Source of the DNA: JANYHH01 sp965249745
Lineage (GTDB): Bacteria; Deinococcota; Deinococci; Deinococcales; JAAFIG01
Length of the DNA: 64,000 nucleotides
NCBI GenBank assembly: GCA_965249745.1
Contig: OZ252252.1
Span: 4,526,001-4,590,000, forward strand
Reading direction: 5' to 3'
Part shown: positions 42,942 through 50,994 of the stretch, one piece after another
How the letters are laid out: every line of letters starts with the position of its first letter
Position numbering within the stretch: position 1 is the first letter of the stretch
Program-made: the position numbers and the translations under genes
The notes under the pieces: generated by a model
What the model was told of the DNA's origin: nothing
Database searches by the model: none
Seen by the model: the letters and a program-made list of their open reading frames with translations, nothing else

Positions 42942-44125
42942 TGAAGTAAAGCCACCACCTTATCGCGGACGGCGTACTCATCCATCAGCGGGAGATTGAT
43001 CGCGTGGAACGGGCAGGCTCCGACGCAAATGCCACACTCGGCGCACTTGTCATCGTTTACCACCGCTAACTCGTTACGCTTCGGGTCGGGGTTCGCGCCT
43101 GCCACCATGATGATCGCGTCGAACGGGCAGTCAATCGCGCAGAGCTGACAACCGGTGCAATTCTCTGGAGTGACCGTTGCCACGTTGACGTAGCGATGCG
43201 ACTTAGCGGGCAGCCACGGCAGGATGAACAGAGCACCGAAGACGAGCGCCAAGATGCCAAGCACTATAGCGGGCGACACGCTCGAGAGCAGCAGCACCGG
43301 CCAGAGGTAGAAGACATCGTACGGAATGCTTCCCTGCGAGGCGACCACGGGTTGCGTGGCGGGCAGCGTCTTCTCTAATGGCAACAGTCCAGCCGTTAGC
43401 AGCACCACGCCGATTGTCAGAAGCGTCACGAAGGCGGGCGGCCAGATCTTTGGGCGGTGAAGGCGCAGGTAATGCACCCAGAGAAAAAAGAAAATCAGCA
43501 CGGCCGGACCCACATGCAGGAAGAACATCCGGGAGAGCGTCAGATTATTCGGCGTGTCGCCCGCCAGCAACGCTCGAGCCAGGAAGGTTCCTAAGCCGCC
43601 GATCACGGTGTCCAAACTTAGTAGGGTCTTGACGATGGCGTCGGTGATCGTCAGCGCGCGCTGATCCCAGACCAAGAGGTACCCAGTCAAGCCGATCAGA
43701 CCCGTCAATAGAAGCAGCATCACACCGGACACCCACGGCACATCGCGGAAACCGCGATACCGATCCGTGAATAGGTTACGAACCATGTGCAGGATTGCCA
43801 TGACGATCATGCCGTCCCCAGCGTAGCGGTGGATGCCACGAATGATCGTGCCGAAAAAAACGCCGTTGGTCAGGTAGTCCACGCTGGCGAAGGCTTCAAC
43901 GGTGGTCGGCTTGTAATAGAACCAGAGGAAAATTCCGGTTGGAACCAACAAAACCCAGAGAACGTTCGTGACGCCACCCAGGTAATAGAACGGGTTGAAC
44001 TCCTCCGGGATAACCTTATTGATCAGTTTATCTACCGAAACAATGCCCTGGTGAACCCCGTCGAGAACCTTATCGAAACCCTTGGACTTCGAGGTCGGGG
44101 CCTGATCTGCCGTGTAACTCGCCAT
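42938..44125 (-). CDS. Cytochrome b N-terminal domain fused to a 2[4Fe-4S] ferredoxin
   Basis: 395 residues. The cytochrome b part (helices A-D and more, to about 305) keeps all four heme ligands: H99 and H113 in helix B, H204 and H218 in helix D. A clear P-E-W-Y motif is absent. The C-terminal 75 residues hold two ferredoxin motifs: C323-C326-C329-C333 and C361-C364-C367-C371, each C-x-x-C-x-x-C-x-x-x-C-P. The protein should take electrons through two b hemes to iron-sulfur clusters on the cytoplasmic side, or the reverse. GGAAAGGGG precedes the ATG, which directly follows the stop of the gene at 44126. Confidence 0.9.
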   Translation of the reverse strand: MASYTADQAPTSKSKGFDKVLDGVHQGIVSVDKLINKVIPEEFNPFYYLGGVTNVLWVLLVPTGIFLWFYYKPTTVEAFASVDYLTNGVFFGTIIRGIHRYAGDGMIVMAILHMVRNLFTDRYRGFRDVPWVSGVMLLLLTGLIGLTGYLLVWDQRALTITDAIVKTLLSLDTVIGGLGTFLARALLAGDTPNNLTLSRMFFLHVGPAVLIFFFLWVHYLRLHRPKIWPPAFVTLLTIGVVLLTAGLLPLEKTLPATQPVVASQGSIPYDVFYLWPVLLLSSVSPAIVLGILALVFGALFILPWLPAKSHRYVNVATVTPENCTGCQLCAIDCPFDAIIMVAGANPDPKRNELAVVNDDKCAECGICVGACPFHAINLPLMDEYAVRDKVVALLQ

Positions 44126-44437
44126 TTACGCCCCTTTCCTTCCAGGACGCGCCAGCGTCTGGCTCGTGGTTTCCGCCACCAATGCGGCAGCAATCGCGGT
44201 CAGCAGAATCGTGATCCCCATATAAGCGAAGCCGCGCCCGAAAGCGTGAACTTCAACATTGGGCGACGCTAAGAAACTCAAGCCTCGAGCGATCCCACCC
44301 TCGAGATCACGAATCAGCGGAATTCCGGGCGGCAGGGCGTCAGGGTTGGCGTGAGCGAACGCGCCAATCGTCAGACCCGCGAACAGCAAGCCCCCGCCTA
44401 CCAATACGATTGCCACGAGGGCCTTCAGTGGATTCAC
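44126..44437 (-). CDS. Small membrane protein of the cytochrome b cluster
   Basis: 103 residues with two hydrophobic segments (about 5-30 and 70-90) and a loop between. No heme or metal motif is seen and no family is recognised. It overlaps the gene at 44434 by four bases (ATGA) and is followed by the cytochrome b-ferredoxin gene without a gap. A structural subunit is likely. Confidence 0.75.
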   Translation of the reverse strand: MNPLKALVAIVLVGGGLLFAGLTIGAFAHANPDALPPGIPLIRDLEGGIARGLSFLASPNVEVHAFGRGFAYMGITILLTAIAAALVAETTSQTLARPGRKGA

Positions 44438-44733
44438 TTCTTCTCCTCCTGTTGCGATTGACCTGGCAGGATCGCGTCCTTTTCAAATCCCAGCAGTCGT
44501 TCAAACAAATTGACCTTCATCTTGACATTTCCGGCCCGGCGATCAACCGTGTACATGATAAAGCCCATGACGCCCAACAAGAAAATCAGCATGACCAGTA
44601 ACAAAGCGATTAAACCCAAACCTTCTGGGGTAGGCCGTCCCAGGTACCGAACCACCTCGGCGTAGCCTCTCGAGAAGGTCAGGATGGTGGCGGCAAACGT
44701 CACCAACGCAAAGATCCAAGTGCTACCTTTCAT
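44434..44733 (-). CDS. Small membrane protein of the cytochrome b cluster
   Basis: 99 residues: two hydrophobic helices (about 5-22 and 38-62) and a charged C-terminal tail (V-N-L-F-E-R-L-L-G-F-E-K, then Q-Q-E-E-K-K). No cofactor motif. GGAGG lies nine bases before the ATG. It lies between the two cytochrome b genes and probably belongs to their complex. Confidence 0.75.
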   Translation of the reverse strand: MKGSTWIFALVTFAATILTFSRGYAEVVRYLGRPTPEGLGLIALLLVMLIFLLGVMGFIMYTVDRRAGNVKMKVNLFERLLGFEKDAILPGQSQQEEKK

Positions 44734-44795
44734 GCCGAAAGCCTCCAGTAAAAACCTGAGCCGCTGTCATACACGCTGCTCGACCCAGGGCAGAT

Positions 44796-46100
44796 TTAAT
44801 CCCCAGCCGGGGCTGGTACGACTGCCGCAGCCTTGGCCGCCTTCTCCGCCTCGAGCGCCTTGTGCTTGCGATGCTCTCCCGCCTTATAGAGCCAGTGCCA
44901 GACTGCACCAACACTCAACAGGAGCATAGAAACCAGGTAGACGTAGGGCGGGTCGCGTTTGATGTCGGCGATGTTGAGAATGATCAGAATACTAAAGCCG
45001 AGCCAGCCGACCAGACCGAAAATCCCGACAACTGTCCAGAACGGACGCTTCCACGGGCTGCGCTCCGGGCTAGCGTCCAGGAAGACGCAGGCAAAAGCGG
45101 CCAGCGGCAGCAAGACGGTTTGTAGAGTGGCGGTCGCGGGCTTCCAGAGCTTCATCATCTGATACAAGCCCAGGAAGTACCAGTCGGAGAGAATCGGGTT
45201 CGGGGTGACGCTCGGGTTAGCGGGGCTGCCAGTTTCCACGGTAACGGCGATAGAGATGACGAGCAGCAACGCGCAGAAAGTCACGACCGCGTACCACGGG
45301 AGGTTGATGCGACGCACACGGCCCGCGCCGCCGTTCTCGCCCTTGCCCTTACGAACGAAATAGGCTTCCACCGCGATGATTGCCAGGATGGACAGCATGA
45401 AGTGGGCGCTGTAGAAGCGCGTCAAAGTGGCTGGACCGATCGCCTGCCCCGCGAGCATAAAGTTCGCAATCAAATGCCCGATCTGCAACTTCCCGAGCGT
45501 GATCTCGAGCAGGTACGCCACGGGAGGGAGCAGGTACTTGATGGTTGGGATGTCCTGGAAGTTATCCACGAAGGTCGGGAAGGTGGCGAAGACCTTTGTG
45601 GCCCACAGCGCCCGCTGGTTCCAGATCAGCAGGTACCCGGTCAATCCGGAGAACATGGACAGGATCAACGCGATCACCGTCAGGATGAAGGTGAGTTGGT
45701 TGTAATTCTTGAACTCACCGCGAAAGTACATGCGGTAAATCCGTAGTGTCAGCATCACGATCAAGGCGTCCGCGCCGTACTTGTGAAGCTGGCGGATGAT
45801 GTAAACCAACCAGCCCTGCGCCCCGTCCATCATGTCGCGCACCGAGCGCCAGGCCTGATAGCCGGGAGCCGAAGCGTCCGGGACATAGAAAAACATCAAA
45901 ATGGTCCCGGTGACAATTGTGATGTACCAGAACAGCAGCGCTGCGCCGCCCAGCATGTACCAGGGATCGGTCTTTACCTTCTCGGCGGCGTTCTCGTCGA
46001 AAAGATCGAGGTTCTTCGCGCTCTTCGTCCACCAGACCGCAATGCGTTGACCAACGCCGGGTACCGGTTTTCTAACGGCTGGAACTGCTGGTGCTGCCAT
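44796..46100 (-). CDS. Cytochrome b of a bc-type complex, lacking one heme ligand pair
   Basis: 434 residues with about eight membrane helices. One histidine pair is present: H106 (helix B) and H233 (helix D). At the positions of the second pair stand R120 and Y247, so the second b heme probably cannot bind in the normal way. The quinol-site motif is S305-D306-W307-Y308, a variant of P-E-W-Y. GAGGAGGGG precedes the ATG at 46100. It follows the Rieske gene after 28 bases, the usual order for a bc complex. Confidence 0.88.
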   Translation of the reverse strand: MAAPAVPAVRKPVPGVGQRIAVWWTKSAKNLDLFDENAAEKVKTDPWYMLGGAALLFWYITIVTGTILMFFYVPDASAPGYQAWRSVRDMMDGAQGWLVYIIRQLHKYGADALIVMLTLRIYRMYFRGEFKNYNQLTFILTVIALILSMFSGLTGYLLIWNQRALWATKVFATFPTFVDNFQDIPTIKYLLPPVAYLLEITLGKLQIGHLIANFMLAGQAIGPATLTRFYSAHFMLSILAIIAVEAYFVRKGKGENGGAGRVRRINLPWYAVVTFCALLLVISIAVTVETGSPANPSVTPNPILSDWYFLGLYQMMKLWKPATATLQTVLLPLAAFACVFLDASPERSPWKRPFWTVVGIFGLVGWLGFSILIILNIADIKRDPPYVYLVSMLLLSVGAVWHWLYKAGEHRKHKALEAEKAAKAAAVVPAPAGD

Positions 46101-46128
46101 ATGCCCCTCCTCCTCGAGCCGAGATGAT

Positions 46129-46779
46129 CTAGCTGTAATCCTTAATGATGATCTGATTGTCCTTGAACTCAAAATCGAACGGGTACGGGGTGCGCGGCGC
46201 AGGTCCAGAGACGACGTGACCCGCTAACAAAACGCCGTTCACATCCTGCGACTCCACCGGGTTGTAAACCGACAGGTGGCACGGGCAGGAGAAGTGCGGG
46301 TTCTTCGCACCACAGTAGTTGAAACCGGCGCAAACCTCTTGCGGCGTGTGGTACTCGAAGATGCAACCCAGGTGAGCGCAGATTCTCGAGACCGCGACAA
46401 TCGCGTACTTCTGCCCCTTATAGTCCATTTCGCCAAAGCCGCGCCGCAGACCGGCCGGGCCGACACCGACCGTTGCCGGGTCCATCTTGCCCGCCGGAAT
46501 GCGTACGATAAAGCCTGGCACGTCCGTGGCCTGCTTCCCTCGAGCGCTGTACTCCACGGTGGTTTGCGTGAAGGTGATCGCTTTGAAGTCGTACTCGTTT
46601 GGAAATTCCTCCAACGTGGCCGCCATCAAGTCCTTATTGAGCGGTTTTTCGGTGGCGGGGAACGCGAGCGGCTTCCAGGTGGGTTTCAGGTACGACAGCA
46701 ACGCCGCACCGATGCCGCCCAGAACCGCCAGGATCGGGATGGCGGTGATGGCTCTCAACACTGTACGACGGTCAATCAT
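46129..46779 (-). CDS. Rieske iron-sulfur protein
   Basis: Carries the high-potential [2Fe-2S] cluster of the bc complex. A membrane anchor lies at about 11-31 after D-R-R-T. Cluster ligands are C134, H136, C165 and H168 (C-A-H-L-G-C and C-P-C-H-L-S), with C139 and C167 as the disulfide pair. Two further cysteines (C150, C156) lie in the loop between, which is unusual. 216 residues. CTGGAG before the ATG at 46779 selects this start; the open frame reaches 46995. A TACACT box occurs in the 103-base gap upstream, so a second promoter is possible. Confidence 0.92.
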   Translation of the reverse strand: MIDRRTVLRAITAIPILAVLGGIGAALLSYLKPTWKPLAFPATEKPLNKDLMAATLEEFPNEYDFKAITFTQTTVEYSARGKQATDVPGFIVRIPAGKMDPATVGVGPAGLRRGFGEMDYKGQKYAIVAVSRICAHLGCIFEYHTPQEVCAGFNYCGAKNPHFSCPCHLSVYNPVESQDVNGVLLAGHVVSGPAPRTPYPFDFEFKDNQIIIKDYS

Positions 46780-46882
46780 GGTGATCTCCAGGGTAATTCG
46801 TGGGGTTGAATCGGAATTGAGCTGCCTTCCCAAGCCGTACTTTTCACTTGCACGCCACTCAGTGTACGGCGCGACGCCAGGT

Positions 46883-47923
46883 TCATTGGCCCTTGAAGCG
46901 CGGCAAGGCGGACAGGACCGGGATTTCAGTGGAGTACGTGTAATGCCGCAGGTAGGAAACGACCGCCGCGATTTCCGCGTCCCCAAGCTTGTCACCCCAC
47001 GGTGGCATGGCGCTGCCGTAAATACCGTTGTGCAACACCTGACGCAGATGCGTTTCGGAGCGGTTCAGCAGGCGGCGCGTTTCGTGGAAGTTCGCGGGCG
47101 GTGGTTGCAACTTCAAACCTGAGTGCCCCAAACCCCAACCGTCCGCACCGTGGCACATGTTGCAGTTGCCGAAGACGCCAGCCCCATCCTTTTGCTTTTT
47201 GGGATTGGTCTGTGAAGCCGGGTCGCTCTTGAGCGGAACTTTGACAGTCCAGTCCGGAATGAGCTGCTTGTAGAGCGTCATGGCGACGCTCCAAAGCGCT
47301 TCCTTATCCAATTGAATATCGTACTGGGCGGGTTCCACGTTCTTCGTGGCCGGATTCGTCGCGGGCAGCTCGATCGTGATGGTACGCAGTTTGCCGCTCG
47401 AGTCGGTGCTGAGATTGCGAATCTTCAGGAATTCCTGGAACGGACTTTCGTCCAGGGTCGGTTTCATCTCCGGGGTGATCTCGTTACCGATCACTTTCAG
47501 AATGGCTTCACCGAGGGGAATGTTCGGGTTGGCGACGGGCAGCAGTTTGCCCTCTTCACCCTCGATCCAGGGGCCCGCGTACGACCCGAGCGGCCCGAGC
47601 GAGGTTGGCTGCTGCGCGACCTCGACGGATTTTTGATAGACCGCTTGGCGATTTGACATGTACGAGCCGTTGTTAGGATCGCGGTTGTCTAGGTTGATCT
47701 TGTAATCGTCAGGATATTTTGGGTAGCGCCAGTCGTAGCCGAGTTCCTTGGCGGTGATCTGGGTCGCGTTCGCGGAGCGCTTACTGAGGTCACTAATCTT
47801 GATGTCGCCCTGCGCCGAAGCGGATTCGGTTTTCAGAGTGCTCGAGGTGTTGACCTGATAGTTGCACGCGCCGAGCAGCAAGCCCAGGAACCCGATGGAG
47901 AGCGCTTGAGAAATCTTGTTCAT
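46883..47923 (-). CDS. Lipoprotein cytochrome c
   Basis: About 346 residues. Lipobox L-L-L-G-A-C places C20 as the lipid-anchored residue. A long N-terminal region without a known fold precedes a class I cytochrome c domain with C-N-M-C-H and the Met ligand in S-A-M-P-P-W-G-D. Likely passes electrons from the Rieske/bc complex to the cbb3 oxidase outside the membrane. The ATG at 47923 shares bases with the upstream TGA. Confidence 0.87.
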   Translation of the reverse strand: MNKISQALSIGFLGLLLGACNYQVNTSSTLKTESASAQGDIKISDLSKRSANATQITAKELGYDWRYPKYPDDYKINLDNRDPNNGSYMSNRQAVYQKSVEVAQQPTSLGPLGSYAGPWIEGEEGKLLPVANPNIPLGEAILKVIGNEITPEMKPTLDESPFQEFLKIRNLSTDSSGKLRTITIELPATNPATKNVEPAQYDIQLDKEALWSVAMTLYKQLIPDWTVKVPLKSDPASQTNPKKQKDGAGVFGNCNMCHGADGWGLGHSGLKLQPPPANFHETRRLLNRSETHLRQVLHNGIYGSAMPPWGDKLGDAEIAAVVSYLRHYTYSTEIPVLSALPRFKGQ

Positions 47924-48087
47924 CAAAACCCCTGCGATGGAATCCAGGCGATCAACGCGATGAACACGATGAACAGAAAGACGGCGACGGCCGAAACGGG
48001 AATGTTGCGTTCGCCGACCCTGATCCCCGCAATCTCATGGGTGTGATCGTCGGCGTGTTCCGTTTCTGGTTTCAGGTTGTTTGCCAC
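47923..48087 (-). CDS. 54-residue single-helix oxidase-cluster protein
   Basis: GTG-started small gene between the CcoS-like and cytochrome c genes. Its N terminus is polar and has three histidines (E-H-A-D-D-H-T-H-E). One helix follows at about 31-49 (V-S-A-V-A-V-F-L-F-I-V-F-I-A-L). GAGGTG lies six bases before the GTG, and its TGA overlaps the next ATG. In size and shape it resembles subunit IIa of ba3 oxidases or CcoQ; I cannot decide. Confidence 0.72.
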   Translation of the reverse strand: MANNLKPETEHADDHTHEIAGIRVGERNIPVSAVAVFLFIVFIALIAWIPSQGF

Positions 48088-48092
48088 GTGAT

Positions 48093-48377
48093 TCACCTCA
48101 CTTCCGGGTTGGGTCGTTCAATTGATGTGCCGCGTCCGAAGGGCCAGTCCTCGTCAGGTTGCGTGAGCTGGTACTTGACGCGTTCCGGGTTGGAGAACTG
48201 CCCATCCAGGTACGCCCAGAGAGCCGACAACACCAAGAGACTGAAGATGACACCGACCGCAATCAGCACGACCCAGGTTCCTTTGTAATCCAGGCCCACA
48301 CCGGGCACGTGATCGGCCAGCGCCAAGCTGCTCAAAGTGAGGGTGAAAGCGAACAACCATTTCAGAGGTTTGGTCAT
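48093..48377 (-). CDS. CcoS-like cbb3 oxidase maturation or small subunit protein
   Basis: 94 residues with two hydrophobic segments (about 5-22 and 34-56). After the second comes L-W-A-Y-L-D-G-Q-F-S-N-P-E, close to the G-Q-F-D-D-x-E motif of CcoS, which helps put heme and copper into CcoN. CcoS normally has one helix; the extra N-terminal one may be a signal peptide. It begins two bases after the CcoO gene. Confidence 0.68.
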   Translation of the reverse strand: MTKPLKWLFAFTLTLSSLALADHVPGVGLDYKGTWVVLIAVGVIFSLLVLSALWAYLDGQFSNPERVKYQLTQPDEDWPFGRGTSIERPNPEVR

Positions 48378-48379
48378 GG

Positions 48380-49303
48380 TCAGTGTCCCTTCACGGCTTT
48401 CGGCGCACCGGGATAATCGCGTTCGTTGTCGCCGGGTTGCAGGACCTTTTTGTCGTAGTACTTCTCGCGCCCCGTTTTCGGGGTCAGGTCCTGATCGGCC
48501 GCCAGGGATTTCAGGTACGACACGACGTACCAGATTTGATCGGTGTTAAGGGTCTGGTCCCAGCGCGGCATACGCGTACCGGGGACGCCTCTGGCCGTCT
48601 TGTTGTACCAGTGACCATCGGTGAAGTCCTTGTAGCGCGGCAGGTGGAAATTGGCGGCGGGCTTCGGGTAGAAGACCCTGGCGAGCGGTACGTCGGCGCG
48701 ACCTTCAAAGCCGTGACAGACAGAGCAGTTTTGATTGAAGATGCCACGACCCGCACCGATATTGGTGACGTTCTGCGCCAGAGGGGACTCGAGGTTGCGG
48801 TACTTCTCCGGGATGTTGACATCCTTGGTTTCCCAAGCCCGTGTGTTGCGCGTTCCCAGGGACTGAACATACGAGACCAGATCGCGCAGGTCCAGATCAC
48901 TCAAGTAACTGAAGCTCGGCATGAACGAACCCGGCAGGAATGAGCGTGGCGCTTTCAAGTGACCGATGTGCCACTCGTCCGGGTACAGCCCGCCCTCGTA
49001 GCTGAGGTCAGGCCCGTTGCGAAGCGTTCCGAGCAGGTTCACGCGGTCGTAGGCGAAATCGCCCGCCTGCGAGGTCGGGCCCATGCCCTCGTCCTGAAAA
49101 CGCACGAACTGGCTGTGGCAGACGTAACAGTTCTCGCGTTGGAAGATCAACCGACCCCTGGATTCGGAGGCCGTATAGGGACGCAAGCCCGGCGTCGGCT
49201 CAGGGTTAAAGGTGGCGGCTGGAACCACGATCGTCAGCGATGTCACACCGAGGATGAGTAACAGGAAGGCGAGACCGATAACCAGATTTTTGGCGTTCAA
49301 CAT
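48380..49303 (-). CDS. ccoO: Di-heme cytochrome c subunit of cbb3 oxidase (CcoO with a second heme domain)
   Basis: 307 residues. A membrane anchor lies at about 8-30. The first heme motif C59-x-x-C62-H63 sits in N-C-Y-V-C-H-S-Q, the CcoO signature. A second domain has C193-x-x-C196-H197 (N-C-S-V-C-H-G) and a Met in G-T-R-M-P-R-W. No ccoP gene is present, so this protein seems to combine CcoO with a CcoP-like heme. It lies 17 bases after ccoN. Confidence 0.88.
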   Translation of the reverse strand: MLNAKNLVIGLAFLLLILGVTSLTIVVPAATFNPEPTPGLRPYTASESRGRLIFQRENCYVCHSQFVRFQDEGMGPTSQAGDFAYDRVNLLGTLRNGPDLSYEGGLYPDEWHIGHLKAPRSFLPGSFMPSFSYLSDLDLRDLVSYVQSLGTRNTRAWETKDVNIPEKYRNLESPLAQNVTNIGAGRGIFNQNCSVCHGFEGRADVPLARVFYPKPAANFHLPRYKDFTDGHWYNKTARGVPGTRMPRWDQTLNTDQIWYVVSYLKSLAADQDLTPKTGREKYYDKKVLQPGDNERDYPGAPKAVKGH

Positions 49304-49320
49304 AATGGACTCTCCCCCTC

Positions 49321-50754
49321 TCAGTCGTCCGCCGCGGCGGGTGCAAGCGCGGGCGCGGTGACTCGAGTCGTGGCTTCGGCGCGCTTGGCGCTACGAACGG
49401 TTTGCACGACGTTGTAGCCGAAGATGTAGACGCCGGTAATCATTGTGGCAGCGGCGATCATTCGCACAAATGTGAACGGGGCCAGGAACGGCACGGTTTG
49501 CTGCACGTTGATGCCCATGTTCCAACTCGCCGCCTGCACGAAGCCCATCGTCGTCCACGTCAGGAAGAAGAACACGAAGCCGACCGTGAAGGTCCAGAAA
49601 TGCACCACGGCCAGCTTCTTCGAGTACCACTCCACTTTATAGAGGCGCGGCAGCGTGTAGTAGATCATGGCGAACAGCACCACGCTGAAGCCACCGAGCA
49701 TAGCCAAGTGCGCGTGGGCGCTGACGATCCCGGTGAAGTGCTGATACCAGTTGATGCTGCGAACTGCCTGCAACGAACCCTGAAAGCTGGCAATCGCATA
49801 CATCACCCAACCGAAGGTTAAAAAGCGGAACGGGATGTTCCACGATAGGTTCTCCCAGCGGCCCTGACTCGAGAGGAAGAAATTGGCGCTGGCAGAGTAA
49901 ACGGGAATGCTCATCAGCACGCTCGAGCCGATGGCGAAAGCTTTCAACCATTCTGGGACGGGCGACTGAATAATGTGGTGTGCCCCGATGCCGGTGTAAA
50001 ACGCGAAGTTACCCCAGAAGCCAATCAGGGACAGTCGGTGCGAGAAGATCGGGTTGCCGGGTTCGCCGTTCTTGCCGACCGTCAATTTTGGCAGCAGATA
50101 ATAGATGATGCCAATGCCCATCGTTGTGATCCACAAGCCCAACACATCGTGCGCGTAGAACCAGTTGGCAATCGCGTCGTTCAAGCCGTCCAGGGCCACA
50201 AAGGTGCGGTTGCCGACAATCCAGACCATGCTCATCCCGACGAGCGATCCCAGCCAGTACCAGACGGACACGTAAAGCTGCGGTTCCTTGCGGTTGGCTA
50301 CCGTAGCGAAGGCGTTAATGGCAACCAGAACCAAGTTAATCAGCATCCACCAGTCCATTGGGGCGATCAGCTCAGCCCACTCGCGGCCCTCGGAGTGACC
50401 GGTCAGCAAGGTCAGCGGAATGAACAGCGCGAACAGGTTCCACGACCAGCCGGTGATCGTGCCCAACCGCTCACTCCAGAGCGGTGTCTTCACCAGGCGC
50501 GGCAACATGTAGAACATCGCGCCGATGCTGGCCATGCTGACCCACGACATCACCACCGTGTTGACGTGCGACGGACGAATCCGGCTGAAGGAGAGTTCCG
50601 GCACGCCTCGAGTGATTTCAGGGAACACGAATTGCGTGGCCATCAGCAACCCAAACGTCATGCCAAGAATCGCCCAGGCCACCGCCGAGGTGATCCACAG
50701 CTTCGCCGACGCGTCCGGTGAATCTGGAAAAAGTCTGTCTATCACAGCGTTCAT
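49321..50754 (-). CDS. ccoN: cbb3-type cytochrome c oxidase subunit I
   Basis: Catalytic heme-copper subunit that reduces O2. About 12 membrane helices in 477 residues. Heme and copper ligands: His in R-P-S-H-V-N-T-V, His in Y-A-H-D-V-L-G-L-W, the pair in G-A-H-H-I-I-Q-S-P-V-P-E-W, and the last His pair in S-A-H-A-H-L-A-M-L-G-G. The C family is indicated by these motifs and the partner CcoO. The frame opens at 50835; the ATG at 50754 follows a G-rich stretch and starts the conserved region. First gene of the cluster. The 230 bases upstream show no clear promoter. Confidence 0.92.
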   Translation of the reverse strand: MNAVIDRLFPDSPDASAKLWITSAVAWAILGMTFGLLMATQFVFPEITRGVPELSFSRIRPSHVNTVVMSWVSMASIGAMFYMLPRLVKTPLWSERLGTITGWSWNLFALFIPLTLLTGHSEGREWAELIAPMDWWMLINLVLVAINAFATVANRKEPQLYVSVWYWLGSLVGMSMVWIVGNRTFVALDGLNDAIANWFYAHDVLGLWITTMGIGIIYYLLPKLTVGKNGEPGNPIFSHRLSLIGFWGNFAFYTGIGAHHIIQSPVPEWLKAFAIGSSVLMSIPVYSASANFFLSSQGRWENLSWNIPFRFLTFGWVMYAIASFQGSLQAVRSINWYQHFTGIVSAHAHLAMLGGFSVVLFAMIYYTLPRLYKVEWYSKKLAVVHFWTFTVGFVFFFLTWTTMGFVQAASWNMGINVQQTVPFLAPFTFVRMIAAATMITGVYIFGYNVVQTVRSAKRAEATTRVTAPALAPAAADD

Positions 50755-50977
50755 ACCCCCACCACGCTTTCCTCCTCGAGCACGATCGGAACGGAATCCG
50801 AATCCATGTATGCAACGTGACTCAAGGATAAGCATTGCCCATGCTCGAGACGACGGTCTATTGTCCCAGGCGGACCGGGGAGATGCCTTGAATCATGCCA
50901 TAGCAAAGCTGGGTTTGAACAGGGACAAGCGATGTGTCCTAGGGCACGCTTGGCAGCACCTCGAGGCGTGTTTATTC

Positions 50978-50994
50978 CCGAGTGAATCACTCGG
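50978..50994. other. Short hairpin overlapping the stop of the glycosyltransferase gene
   Basis: CCGAGTGA / TCACTCGG with a one-base centre. Read on the plus strand it is followed by TTTTGG. It may be half of a weak terminator between the divergent-ending genes. Confidence 0.4.
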
